NCBI RefSeq assembly: GCF_002494345.1
Contig: NZ_NXNI01000001.1
Location: forward strand, 1,364,001-1,428,000
Source: Natrinema ejinorense
GTDB taxonomy: Archaea > Halobacteriota > Halobacteria > Halobacteriales > Natrialbaceae
Length of the DNA: 64,000 bases
Direction of reading: 5' to 3'
Every line of letters starts with the position of its first letter. The first letter of the stretch is position 1. The notes beneath the pieces were generated by a model. It was not told the DNA's origin. It searched no databases and worked only from the letters and a program-made list of their open reading frames with translations. Made by a program: the position numbers and the translations under genes. Of the stretch, positions 1 through 8,279 are shown piece after piece.

Positions 1-965
1 TCGTACTCGAAGGCGAAGTCCGGGATCATCACCCGCGTTCCCGTCGCGAGCGGTTCCGGTTCGCGGACGAGCGTCCAGTCGAGATCGAGGTTCGAAAACC
101 GGGCGGCGAACTCCGCCTCGACGCCGCTGTCGAACGACACCTCCGCGACCGGCTCCGCGTCGGGGACGCGAACGGGGTCCTCGTCGGAGAGCGCGAGCGT
201 CCGTTCCGTCCCGCGGTCGTCGATCGTCGCCCCGAGTTGCCACCGGTCGGCGTTCGCGACCGTCCGCAGGAGGCGGGCGAAGCGGGTGCCGTACCGCCGG
301 GTGGCACGAAAGAGGTGTGTCGGTCCCGTGACGACGACTTCCCGTTCCGATAGGTCGCCGTCACCCGCGGCCCCTTCGTCTCGGCGGATCTCGTACATCA
401 ATCGCAGGCGCTTGATCGCCGAAATCAGCGCCTTCGGGTCGCTCGAGCGGACGCGAACCTCGGTCGCATCGAACAGCGCCGTCTGTGCGAGCGAGAGGTT
501 GTACTGGGCGATCAGCCCGTCGGGATCCCACCGTGGCTCGACCGCCGAGAGGACCTGTCGATCCTCGAGATCCGCATAGAGTGCCGTCTCGAGGTCGTCG
601 GCCGAGACGTCGAGCGATTCGCCCGCCCGGATGAGCGCCATCGTGCGCTCGTCCTCGGTGACGACGCCGACGGCTTCGGCGGCTTCGAAGGCGGCCTTGC
701 GGGCCCGTTCGGGGTCGACGGCCGCGTTCGTCTCGAAGACCGCCTCGCGCTCGAGCAGCGCCGCCAGCCCGCGCACGAGTTTGAAATCATCGGCGTCGCG
801 CTCGAGTGCGGTCAGTGCGTCCTCGAGAGCCGCACGCGGTTCGCCGACGTGGCCCTGATAGGTGCCGATGACCCTGGCGGCGAGTGGCCGGTGGCTCCGG
901 ACCGCGAACTGCGGGTGGTAGCCGCCGCCGGCCCGCGAGACGCGAAGCAGGTCCTTCGTCAGCAT
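1..965 (-). CDS. Bax1-like nuclease (DUF790), 3' end outside window
   Basis: The minus-strand frame opens with ATG at 965 (MLTKDLLRVSRAGGGYHPQF) and stays open to the left edge, so about 321 N-terminal residues are seen and the C-terminus is missing. The sequence resembles the archaeal DUF790/Bax1 family. Members of that family are structure-specific nucleases that work with the XPB helicase in DNA repair. An XPB helicase lies two genes upstream on the same strand, with a uracil-DNA glycosylase between, which supports the call. The gap to the glycosylase is 116 bases. The family assignment rests on the opening sequence and the XPB neighbourhood; the catalytic part was not examined. Confidence 0.75.
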   Translation of the reverse strand, partial: MLTKDLLRVSRAGGGYHPQFAVRSHRPLAARVIGTYQGHVGEPRAALEDALTALERDADDFKLVRGLAALLEREAVFETNAAVDPERARKAAFEAAEAVGVVTEDERTMALIRAGESLDVSADDLETALYADLEDRQVLSAVEPRWDPDGLIAQYNLSLAQTALFDATEVRVRSSDPKALISAIKRLRLMYEIRRDEGAAGDGDLSEREVVVTGPTHLFRATRRYGTRFARLLRTVANADRWQLGATIDDRGTERTLALSDEDPVRVPDAEPVAEVSFDSGVEAEFAARFSNLDLDWTLVREPEPLATGTRVMIPDFAFEY

Positions 966-1081
966 CGGGTTCGACTCGGTGTGGCGTCGCCAAAAGTCGT
1001 CCGGACGACCGGCCCCTCGCCCCCGTCCGCGGCGGCGTCGGACCGGCCGACACGAAGCCCCGATCGGTAGCTCCAGTCCCG

Positions 1082-1642
1082 TCACGTCGACTCGAGGGCC
1101 GTCTCGAGATCCGACTCGACGGCGGCGACTTTGCTGCGATCGTACAGCGCCGCGGCGGGGTGGAACGCCGGGACGACGGTCCGCCCCTCGTGTTCGAACG
1201 CCCGCCCGTGCAGGTCGGTGATCGTCTCGTCGGTATCGAGAATCTCGTCCGTCGCGACGCTCCCCAGGGGGACGAGGACGGCCGGATCGACGCGCTCGAT
1301 CTCGGCCTCGAGAACCGGCCACCAGGCATCGATCTCGGCGACGTAGGGGTCGCGGTTCTCCGGCGGGCGTCCCTTGACGAGGTTGGTGATGTACAGGTCC
1401 CGCCGGTCGAGGCCGATCGACTCGAGCGCTCGCTCCAGTTGCGTGCCGGCCTGCCCGACGAAGGGTTCGCCCTGGGCGACCTCCTGCTCGCCAGGAGCCT
1501 CGCCGACGAGCATCACGTCCGCCGACAGCGGACCGACGCCCGGAACGAACCGCTCGGGCTCGAACTGGTCGGCCGGAACCGCCTCGAGCGCGTCCGCGAA
1601 CGCGACGGCGAACTCCCAGTCGGTCGCGGGCTGGTCGGTCAT
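1082..1642 (-). CDS. uracil-DNA glycosylase, family 4/5 type, without cysteines
   Basis: This 186-residue protein should remove uracil from DNA as the first step of base excision repair. The superfamily motifs are clear: GEAPGEQE at residues 47-54, FVGQAG at 61-66, NLVKGRPPENRDP from residue 87, and HPAAAL near residue 160. Family 4 enzymes normally carry four cysteines for an iron-sulfur cluster, one of them in KCRPP. Here that position is Gly (KGRPP) and the protein contains no cysteine, so the cluster must be absent. The start is the ATG of MTDQPATDW; a longer reading would add basic, low-complexity residues. It lies between XPB and Bax1 genes on the same strand. Confidence 0.85.
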   Translation of the reverse strand: MTDQPATDWEFAVAFADALEAVPADQFEPERFVPGVGPLSADVMLVGEAPGEQEVAQGEPFVGQAGTQLERALESIGLDRRDLYITNLVKGRPPENRDPYVAEIDAWWPVLEAEIERVDPAVLVPLGSVATDEILDTDETITDLHGRAFEHEGRTVVPAFHPAAALYDRSKVAAVESDLETALEST

Positions 1643-1781
1643 GTCGTGGCGGTACGTTCGTGGCGAGGAAACGGCTTTTTGCTGCGTGTGCTGCCGGTCG
1701 AGCGATCGAGACGACGACCGCGGGCCGATGTCGGCGGTGGGCCCCGTCCGCTCGCCGTCGGAGCGGCGGCCCGAGACCGCG

Positions 1782-3212
1782 CTATCGTCTCCGGCTGGCG
1801 ACGCGCTCCTCACCGGTATCTTCGCTCACGACTTCGTAGAGCAGCGCGCGCTCCCCGTCGGCCGTCGGCCGCAAGATCCGGCCGAGTCGCTGGGTGAACT
1901 CGCGTTCGCTCCCGCTGCCCGACAGCACGACCGCGACGTTGGCATCGGGCACGTCGACGCCCTCGTCGAGGACGTTCGAGGTCGCGATTCGGGTGTAGGT
2001 CCCCTCGCGGAACCGCTCGAGGATCTCCCGTCGCTCCGTGGTACCGGTCTGATGGGTGATCGTCGGAATCAGGAACCGCTCGCTGACCTCGTACGCGAGG
2101 TCGTTGTGGGCCGTAAAAACGATCGTCCGCTCGTCGCGGTGATCGGCGAGGATTTCGGCGAGGGCCTCGAGTTTGGCCTCGCTTCCGAGCATGATCTCGC
2201 GTGCGCGCTGACGTGCGAGCAACGCCTCGCGCGCTTCGGGGTCGTTGCCGGACCGCTTGACGAGTTCCTGGTAGTCCGAGCCACGGCGCATTTCGATGCC
2301 CGACGTCGCCAGGTAATCCGTGAAGACCCCCTGATTTCGCTCGTATGCCTCGCGCTCCTCGGGGGTGAGCGAGACCTCGAGTCGCTTGAGGTCGTAGCTG
2401 GCGAGGTGGTCGCCCGCGAGTTCGTCCACGTCGACGCGGTGGACGAGTGGCCCGACGACGGCTTCGATCACCTCGTGTGCGCCGTCGGGACGCTCGAAGG
2501 TGGCGGTCAGCCCCAGTCGGGCGGGTGCGGCGAGCAGCCGAGCGATCTCGCGGTACCCCTCGCCGCCGAGGTGGTGGACCTCGTCGAAGACGACGAACCC
2601 GAACCGATCGCCGACCGAATCTGCCTTCAGATACGCCGAATCGTACGTCGAAACGGTGATCGGCTCGAGGCGCTGTTCGCCGCCGCCAAAGCGGCCGATC
2701 GGCGGGCCGAACTCCCGCTCGAGTTCGCGTTCCCACTGCTCGAGCAGGTCGATCGTCGGGACGACGACGAGCGTCGGCACCGAGAGTCGATCGATCGCCT
2801 CCAGCGCGATGACCGTCTTGCCGCTGCCGGTCGGGAGTTCGAGGACGCCGGCAGGTGCGCGAGCGATCGACTCGCGATCGAGGAGGTCGGCCCAGCGGTC
2901 GGTTTCGAGCCACGCCTCGAGCGCCGTCGCCTGGTACTCGCGGAGTTCGTACGCCGAGCGGAGGTCGGAGACGGACGCCAGATCGAGGACGTGATCGTCG
3001 ACGGCGACGTCCCGTTTCGTCAGGGCAGCCCACAGGTCGGCGTAGCTCACGGCGGGGACGCGCCAGCTGCCGGTCCGTGGATCCGCCTCGAGGTCGGGCA
3101 CCGATTCGCGGAGCGACGATGGGGACACAGTCGAGTCCTCGAGGCCGTCGATCCGGACCGTTCCGTCCGTATAACGGAGTTCGATCGCCGCGGAGTCACA
3201 GGTCCGCGTCAC
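1782..3212 (-). CDS. XPB/Rad25-type DNA repair helicase
   Basis: This 476-residue superfamily 2 helicase should open DNA at lesions together with a Bax1-type nuclease. The Walker A motif LPTGSGKT is at residues 126-133, the DEVHH box at 210-214, GLTATFERPDG follows, and QRLGRILRP (motif VI) is near residue 440. The first 85 residues match the damage-recognition-like N-terminal region expected of archaeal XPB. Length is normal for the family. It is followed on the same strand by a uracil-DNA glycosylase and a DUF790 nuclease, so these three probably form a repair cluster. Confidence 0.9.
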   Translation of the reverse strand: MTRTCDSAAIELRYTDGTVRIDGLEDSTVSPSSLRESVPDLEADPRTGSWRVPAVSYADLWAALTKRDVAVDDHVLDLASVSDLRSAYELREYQATALEAWLETDRWADLLDRESIARAPAGVLELPTGSGKTVIALEAIDRLSVPTLVVVPTIDLLEQWERELEREFGPPIGRFGGGEQRLEPITVSTYDSAYLKADSVGDRFGFVVFDEVHHLGGEGYREIARLLAAPARLGLTATFERPDGAHEVIEAVVGPLVHRVDVDELAGDHLASYDLKRLEVSLTPEEREAYERNQGVFTDYLATSGIEMRRGSDYQELVKRSGNDPEAREALLARQRAREIMLGSEAKLEALAEILADHRDERTIVFTAHNDLAYEVSERFLIPTITHQTGTTERREILERFREGTYTRIATSNVLDEGVDVPDANVAVVLSGSGSEREFTQRLGRILRPTADGERALLYEVVSEDTGEERVASRRR

Positions 3213-3320
3213 GGGTCACAGTCGGGACAGGAGCCACATATACTGTCGGTTCCGGTTCGATGGGGCGACTCGCCGCGCCGGGGTGTGGAACGCACGGCGT
3301 CGGATGGACAGGGGGCCGTC

Positions 3321-3695
3321 TCAGGCGATCGAACTGTCCTTGTCCGATGCGGCCGCCAGATGCTGTTTCCCCCACGTTTGCATCGCGTCGATAACCGGTT
3401 CGAGCGATTCGCCGAGTTCGGTCAGCGAGTACTCGACGCGAACGGGTTTCTCGTTGACGATCTCCCGATCGACTAACTGCTTCTCCTCGAGGTCGTCCAG
3501 GACGTCCGAGAGGACCTTGCTCGAGATGCCGCCGATTTCCTCCTGGAGGGCGTTGAATCCCAGCGGCCCGTTGTCGAGCAGCCGGTGGACGACGACGGTG
3601 TGCCACTTCTTCCCGATTAGCGTGGCGGTCGACGTGATCGAACACCAGTCCTCGCCCGCACACCAGACTTCCAGCTGTTGAGTCGACTCTCCCAT
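3321..3695 (-). CDS. HxlR-family winged-helix regulator
   Basis: This 124-residue protein starts at MGESTQQLEVWC; an upstream ATG would add 13 residues that overlap the promoter repeats. The body (IGKKWHTVVVHRLLDNGPLGFNALQEEI, read in two parts) is the typical HxlR winged helix, with EYSLTELGESLEPVI near the C-terminus. Two cysteines lie near the N-terminus (residues 12 and 18), as in several redox- or electrophile-sensing HxlR proteins, but sensing is inference. The gene is divergent from a thioredoxin-reductase-like gene, and both promoters carry GTAAC/GTTAC inverted repeats, so it probably controls itself and that neighbour. Confidence 0.85.
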   Translation of the reverse strand: MGESTQQLEVWCAGEDWCSITSTATLIGKKWHTVVVHRLLDNGPLGFNALQEEIGGISSKVLSDVLDDLEEKQLVDREIVNEKPVRVEYSLTELGESLEPVIDAMQTWGKQHLAAASDKDSSIA

Positions 3696-3725
3696 ATGCC
3701 GGCGTTGGCGGTGGGCGGCCTTATA

Positions 3726-3753
3726 GTTACCCACTGTAACTCACTTACGTTAT
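3726..3753. promoter_or_regulatory. inverted-repeat operator upstream of HxlR gene
   Basis: GTTAC at 3726-3730 and GTAAC at 3736-3740 form an inverted repeat, and a second GTAAC..GTTA pairing follows at once. It sits 30 to 60 bases upstream of the HxlR start. The same half-sites recur at 3944-3956 before the divergent gene. An HxlR binding site is inferred from this pairing. Confidence 0.5.
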
Positions 3754-3943
3754 GTAGTTGAGTTTCCCGTCCCCTGACGGCGCGACCCACCGCCTCGGTC
3801 GGTCGACGATACTGTCGTTCGACGCGACGTTCGTCCTCAGTAATCAAAAACGTTCGGCGATCCCGTCCAGCGATTTCGGACCACGACTTACCGATCCGTA
3901 ACCGGGTCACCGTCCCGTTAGCTGAACGTTATACCTGTGGAGT

Positions 3944-3956
3944 CGTAACTTGGTTA
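3944..3956. promoter_or_regulatory. inverted-repeat operator before thioredoxin-reductase-like gene
   Basis: GTAAC-TTG-GTTAC is a perfect 5-base inverted repeat that ends three bases before the ATG at 3959. A bound regulator here would block transcription or translation start. The match in half-site with 3726-3740 suggests one HxlR regulator for both. Confidence 0.5.
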
Positions 3957-3958
3957 CA

Positions 3959-5005
3959 ATGAGTGACCCCGAACAGCACACTCGCGATGCGACCGGAGCC
4001 GACCACCGCTACGAGGTCGTCGTCGTCGGCGGCGGCCCGGCGGGATTGACGACTGCGCTGTATGCGGCCCGACTCGGCCACGAAACCGCGGTCTTCGACC
4101 GCGGCGGTGGACGGGCAGCGATGATGCAGGACACGCACAACGTCATCGGTACCCCCGAATCGGTGTCGGGTAACGAGTTCCTCTCGACCGCCGTCGAGCA
4201 GATCGAATCCTACGGCGCGGACTACCGACGGGAGTTCGTCACGAACGTCGAGCGGACCGGCGACTCGTTTACGCTCGAGACGACGGACGGCTCGGCCGTC
4301 GCGGACAGGGTCGTCCTCGCGACCGGCTTCTCCGACGAACGACCCGACCCACCGTTGCCCCGGACCGGGCGCGGCCTCCACTACTGTCTCCACTGTGATG
4401 CGTACATGTTCGTCGACGAACCGGTGTACGTGATGGGTCACGGCGAGAGCGCGGCCCACGTCGCGATGATCATGCTCAACTTCACCGACGAGGTCGACCT
4501 GCTGCTCCGGGGTGACGAGCCGACCTGGAGCGACGAGACGGCACGGCTGCTCGAGGGTCACCCCGTCGATGTCGTCGACGAGGACGTGACCGGCGTTCGA
4601 AACGGCGACGACGGCTGGCTCGAGGCCCTGGAGTTCGCCGATGGGGCGGTCCGCGAGTACACCGGCGGCTTCGCGATGTACGGAAGCGAGTACAACAACG
4701 GCCTCGCGGTCTCCCTCGGCGCGGAGCTGACGGACGACGGAACGGTCGCCGTCGACGATCACGGCCGAACCTCAGTCGACGGGCTGTACGCCGTCGGCGA
4801 TCTGACGCCGGGACACAACCAGGTCTCCGTCGCGATGGGGCAGGGCGCGAAGGCGGGGATCGCGATCCACAAGGAACTCCGCACGTTCCCGAAATCGCTC
4901 GCCGAACTCGAGGCCGAAGGCGCCGTCTCCGCGAGCGACGTTCCCGCGATAACGGACGGGTTACGAAGCCAGGCCGCCGACCACTCGGCGGCGGACGACG
5001 ACTGA
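3959..5005 (+). CDS. thioredoxin-reductase-like FAD/NAD(P) oxidoreductase
   Basis: The 348-residue flavoprotein has the FAD-binding GGGPAGL near residue 25, a CxxC pair C143-LH-C146, a second nucleotide-binding turn GHGESAA, and the closing FAD motif YAVGDLTPGHNQ. This is the thioredoxin reductase fold, with a redox-active cysteine pair where TrxB has CATC. The acceptor may be a thioredoxin or another disulfide protein. The ATG at 3959 is chosen because the upstream in-frame TTG lies inside the operator repeat. It is divergent from an HxlR regulator and convergent with a second flavoprotein disulfide reductase. Confidence 0.85.
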   Translation: MSDPEQHTRDATGADHRYEVVVVGGGPAGLTTALYAARLGHETAVFDRGGGRAAMMQDTHNVIGTPESVSGNEFLSTAVEQIESYGADYRREFVTNVERTGDSFTLETTDGSAVADRVVLATGFSDERPDPPLPRTGRGLHYCLHCDAYMFVDEPVYVMGHGESAAHVAMIMLNFTDEVDLLLRGDEPTWSDETARLLEGHPVDVVDEDVTGVRNGDDGWLEALEFADGAVREYTGGFAMYGSEYNNGLAVSLGAELTDDGTVAVDDHGRTSVDGLYAVGDLTPGHNQVSVAMGQGAKAGIAIHKELRTFPKSLAELEAEGAVSASDVPAITDGLRSQAADHSAADDD

Positions 5006-5034
5006 TCGGAACCTGGTCGCGGATCGGCCAGCAG

Positions 5035-6450
5035 CTACTCCATTTTCCCGGACAGTACCTTCGCGGCGACCAGCACCGGATCCCACGTGGTGTTGAACGG
5101 CGGCGCGTACGCGAGGTCGTAGTTTTCGACGTCGGCGACGGTAGCCCCCTCCGAGAGCGCCGCGACGACCGCGTGACTGCGGTGGACTGCACCCTCGCCG
5201 TACTCGCTGACGAGGCTCGCGCCGAGGACGCGTTCGGAGTCGCGGTCGGCGGTCAGCGTGATCGTGACGTTCCCTCCCTCGGGGTAGTAGCCCGCGCGGG
5301 ATTTCGCGGTCACGGTCTCGCTCACCGGATCGAACCCGGCTTCGCGGGCCGCATCGTGATCCAGGATTCCGGTTCGTGCCGCTTCGACGTCGAAGGCCTT
5401 GACGGCGGCCGTCCCGGCGATACCGCCGCCTTCGGTCGGCGTGCCGGTAACCGTCTGGCCGATCGCACGTCCGTGGCGGTTGGCGGTCAGCGCAAGCGGC
5501 ACGTACGCCGGCTCGCCCGTGACGACGTGGGTCGCCTCGGCACAGTCGCCCGCCGCGTAGACGTCCGGCGCGCTCGTCTCGCGGTAGGAATCGGTGGCGA
5601 TCGCACCGGTGTCACCGAGTTCGATGCCCGCGTCCTCGGCGAGCGCCGTTCGGGGACGAACGCCGGTTCCGAGCAACACCATCTCGACGTCGATCCGGTC
5701 GTCCGCGGTGACGACGGCCTCGACGCGGTCTCCCCCTGCTAGCTCCAGGACGTCGGCATCGAGGTGGAGTGCGACGTCCTCGTCCCGAAGATGGTCGGCG
5801 ACGTACTCGCTGGTTTCGTCGCTGAACCCCTTCAGAACGCGGTCCCCGCGCTGGAAGAGATTCACTTCGAACCCGTTGGCTGCCAGCGCTTCGGCCATCT
5901 CGACGCCGATGTAGCCGCCGCCGACGACACCGACGGGACCGGTACAGTCCTCGAGATAGCGACAGGCCGGCCCTCGATCCGGTTGCTGGAACGATTCGTC
6001 GTCGCGAGCGCGCGCGACGTACTCTCGGAGTTCCTTCCCGTCGCTCATCGAACCGAGCGTGTACACTCCCTCGCGGTCCGTGCCGTCGATTGATGGCACC
6101 ACCGACTCCGCTCCCGTCGCGATCAGCAGGTGGTCGTAGGGCTGGACGACCGTCCCGGCATCGCCCTCGGCGGTGACCGTCCGATCCGCGGTGTCGACGT
6201 CGACGACTTCGTGTCCCGTTCGGAGATCGATGTCGCGTTCCTCCCGAAACTCCTCGGGCGTCACCGAAACGAGTTCCTCGAGCGATTGAATTTCGCCTTT
6301 GACGTAGTAGGGCAACCCGCACGCGCCGTAGGAAACCCACTCCCCCTTTTCGAAGACGACGATGTCGCGGTCGGGATCGTCACGTTTCGCCTTGCTCGCT
6401 GCGGACATCCCCGCTGCGTCACCGCCGACGACGACGAATGGGTCGCTCAT
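5035..6450 (-). CDS. CoA-disulfide reductase / NADH oxidase family flavoprotein
   Basis: The 471-residue protein belongs to the class of pyridine nucleotide-disulfide oxidoreductases with a single active cysteine. FAD binding is at VVVGGDAAGMSAAS (residues 6-19), the active cysteine is C44 in SYGACGLPYY, NAD(P) binding is at VGVVGGGYIGVE, and YAAGDCAEA closes the FAD site. Members reduce CoA disulfide, polysulfide or oxygen; the substrate here cannot be told. Haloarchaea use gamma-glutamylcysteine as main thiol, so a disulfide role fits. A TATA box and palindrome lie directly upstream. Confidence 0.85.
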   Translation of the reverse strand: MSDPFVVVGGDAAGMSAASKAKRDDPDRDIVVFEKGEWVSYGACGLPYYVKGEIQSLEELVSVTPEEFREERDIDLRTGHEVVDVDTADRTVTAEGDAGTVVQPYDHLLIATGAESVVPSIDGTDREGVYTLGSMSDGKELREYVARARDDESFQQPDRGPACRYLEDCTGPVGVVGGGYIGVEMAEALAANGFEVNLFQRGDRVLKGFSDETSEYVADHLRDEDVALHLDADVLELAGGDRVEAVVTADDRIDVEMVLLGTGVRPRTALAEDAGIELGDTGAIATDSYRETSAPDVYAAGDCAEATHVVTGEPAYVPLALTANRHGRAIGQTVTGTPTEGGGIAGTAAVKAFDVEAARTGILDHDAAREAGFDPVSETVTAKSRAGYYPEGGNVTITLTADRDSERVLGASLVSEYGEGAVHRSHAVVAALSEGATVADVENYDLAYAPPFNTTWDPVLVAAKVLSGKME

Positions 6451-6455
6451 ACCAC

Positions 6456-6480
6456 CACTGTGAACAGTGAGCTATATAAG
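6456..6480 (-). promoter_or_regulatory. promoter and palindrome for CoA-disulfide-reductase-like gene
   Basis: CACTGT-GA-ACAGTG is a palindrome at 6456-6469, directly upstream of the ATG at 6450. Next to it, CTTATATAGC on the minus strand (about 6471-6480) is a TATA box about 25 bases from the start, the spacing of leaderless haloarchaeal transcripts. A regulator bound to the palindrome would cover the transcription start. Confidence 0.5.
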
Positions 6481-6580
6481 AACTAACCGGGCGTGTCCGG
6501 ACGCTCCCGGAGCGCTCGTCGGCCGTAATTCGAACGCCAACGGCAAGCGCCCTGTACCCCGTCAGAAACTCGAGTCGGCG

Positions 6581-7159
6581 TTACTGTCGCCGGAGCAGGA
6601 CCGCCACACCGGTGGCGAGGAGTCCGATCGCGCCGACGACGACGGCGACCGTGGGTCCGGATCCCACGCCAGCCGCCTGGGTCCGGTTCTCGTCCGTGTC
6701 CGCGTCCGACGCTTCGTCGCCGGCAGCGCCACCGGGGTACTCGAGGTCGGTATGGTCGTGGACGGTCGTCTCGAAGTGCGTGTGCACGTCGGTTCCGTCG
6801 AGGCTCCCCTCCAGATGGACGACGTAGTCGCCGGGATCCGTGAAGACGACCGGCGCTTCGTAGACTCCCGGTTCACCGTGTTTTTCGCCGACCTCGAGGG
6901 CTCGCTTCTCGTGGTCGCCCGTCTGGACGGAGACGGTCAGGTTCGCGGCGTGGTTTTCGACCGGCTCGCCCGATTCCGCGTCGACAACCGAGAACTCGAG
7001 CCACATTCGTTCGCCGGTGACCAGCGGTTCGTCCGCGCCGCCGAACGTTATTTCGTTCCCGTCGACAGCCTGTGTTTCGTGGGCGACGGCGGGGCCGACG
7101 GCTCCAACGAGCAGTAGCGCGATCGTTCCGACGACGACCAGTCGTCTAGGAAATATCAT
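6581..7159 (-). CDS. secreted, membrane-anchored YtkA/FixH-like protein
   Basis: The 192-residue protein has an N-terminal signal peptide (RRLVVVGTIALLLVGAV, cleavage near AVAHE). A beta-sandwich region with ERMWLEFSVVDAESGEPV and GVYEAPVVFTDPGDYVVHL is typical of YtkA-like domains. A short Asp/Thr-rich linker precedes a C-terminal membrane helix (VAVVVGAIGLLATGVAVLL) ending in RRQ. Several histidines in HTHFETTVHDH could bind copper, which is inference. The product would sit outside the cell, anchored at its C-terminus. Confidence 0.7.
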   Translation of the reverse strand: MIFPRRLVVVGTIALLLVGAVGPAVAHETQAVDGNEITFGGADEPLVTGERMWLEFSVVDAESGEPVENHAANLTVSVQTGDHEKRALEVGEKHGEPGVYEAPVVFTDPGDYVVHLEGSLDGTDVHTHFETTVHDHTDLEYPGGAAGDEASDADTDENRTQAAGVGSGPTVAVVVGAIGLLATGVAVLLRRQ

Positions 7160-7370
7160 TACACGATAGCAGAGGACGCATCGAACGGAAACGATTCTGG
7201 TTCGGTTCGCGAATGCCGATCCGCCGCGAGGACATCAGGACATCGCAACGCTCGGAGTCACGTGGATGGTGCGAAGCAAACGGCCCGAGATACCGTCGAT
7301 CGCTCTCGTAACGGGATGGATGCGACCGATCGCTGGTGAGCCGAATCCGACCGACCGACGAACGCGAGTG

Positions 7371-8108
7371 CTACCACTCGAGTTCATCGGCGAGTTCGTC
7401 GAACGCGCTGGCGACGTCCTCGTACCGGTCGGTCGAATCGAACCGGAACCGAGTCGGTTTCTCGGGACCCAGTTTGCCGATGAGTCTGGAGCGGACCGTC
7501 TCCGAGCCGGTCTCCCATTCGAGGCGTATCTCGCGACGGTCGTCGTCGAGGTCGACGCCGGCTATGTTCGTCAACGCATGGCAGCCCTCGTCTTCGAGAC
7601 AGAGGTGTGGCGGTGAGAGTTCGTAGTGTTTCCCGTCGGTATACCAGTCGACGAGGGGTCCAGCCGGAAGGAGTGTTGCGGCTTCGGTTTCGATACTGCC
7701 GCGGATCGCGGCCTCGAGACCGGAACTGACGGTCGTCTCCACCTCGAACGTTCGGTGGTCCGGGACGTAGGTAAGCAGTTGCTGCCCGTCTCGAAACGCG
7801 TCCAGACGCCGTAGCGAGACGAATCGATGGAACGAATGGTTCGACAGTAACGCCGAAAGACTACTCCTGACGTCGTCGACGTCCCCCCTGAAGCGATCGT
7901 CGTCCACGCGAGCGAACGCATCGCGGAGAGACGCGACGAGGTCGGGGTGGTCGTCGCCCAACTGCGCTTCCTCGATCCAGACGTCGACGGTGTCTGCGTG
8001 ATCGAGTACTGCGTCGATCGCGGCGTTCGTCGCGCGAATTTCGGCCGCCTGGTCGTCCGTCACGATCAGGACGTGCGTCGGGTCGAATCCGGCATTTCGT
8101 CGAGTCAT
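7371..8108 (-). CDS. uncharacterised haloarchaeal protein
   Basis: This 245-residue acidic protein has no membrane segment and no motif I recognise. It opens with FDPTHVLIVTDDQ, suggestive of a Rossmann-type strand, and contains a central part with DGQQLLTYVPDHRTFE and SSGLEAAIRGSIETEAATLL. The tail is Asp/Glu-rich. Codon use matches the surrounding genes, so it is a real gene. It stands alone between the YtkA-like gene and the glycosyltransferase cluster. Confidence 0.6.
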   Translation of the reverse strand: MTRRNAGFDPTHVLIVTDDQAAEIRATNAAIDAVLDHADTVDVWIEEAQLGDDHPDLVASLRDAFARVDDDRFRGDVDDVRSSLSALLSNHSFHRFVSLRRLDAFRDGQQLLTYVPDHRTFEVETTVSSGLEAAIRGSIETEAATLLPAGPLVDWYTDGKHYELSPPHLCLEDEGCHALTNIAGVDLDDDRREIRLEWETGSETVRSRLIGKLGPEKPTRFRFDSTDRYEDVASAFDELADELEW

Positions 8109-8279
8109 CGGTTACTCGGGCCTCCTACCGAAGTACGACTCCCCTTCGTCGTCCAGCGTCCTAACGGCTGCGATGGGTGGCGCGGCTGTCGTATCGGTTC
8201 GTTCGGCCGTTCCTCCGAGCGAGAGTGACGTTCCGGTGAATATCGCCGACGGACGAGCGCGTCTGGTCAGGAACGCGAT

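Noticed and set aside
884-1897. Long plus-strand frames opposite the glycosylase and nuclease genes
   Set aside because: They are arginine-rich mirror frames of clear minus-strand genes, a common effect in high-GC genomes.
1374-3476. 700-residue plus-strand frame
   Set aside because: It is the antisense of the XPB helicase and part of the glycosylase; no family motif is seen in it.
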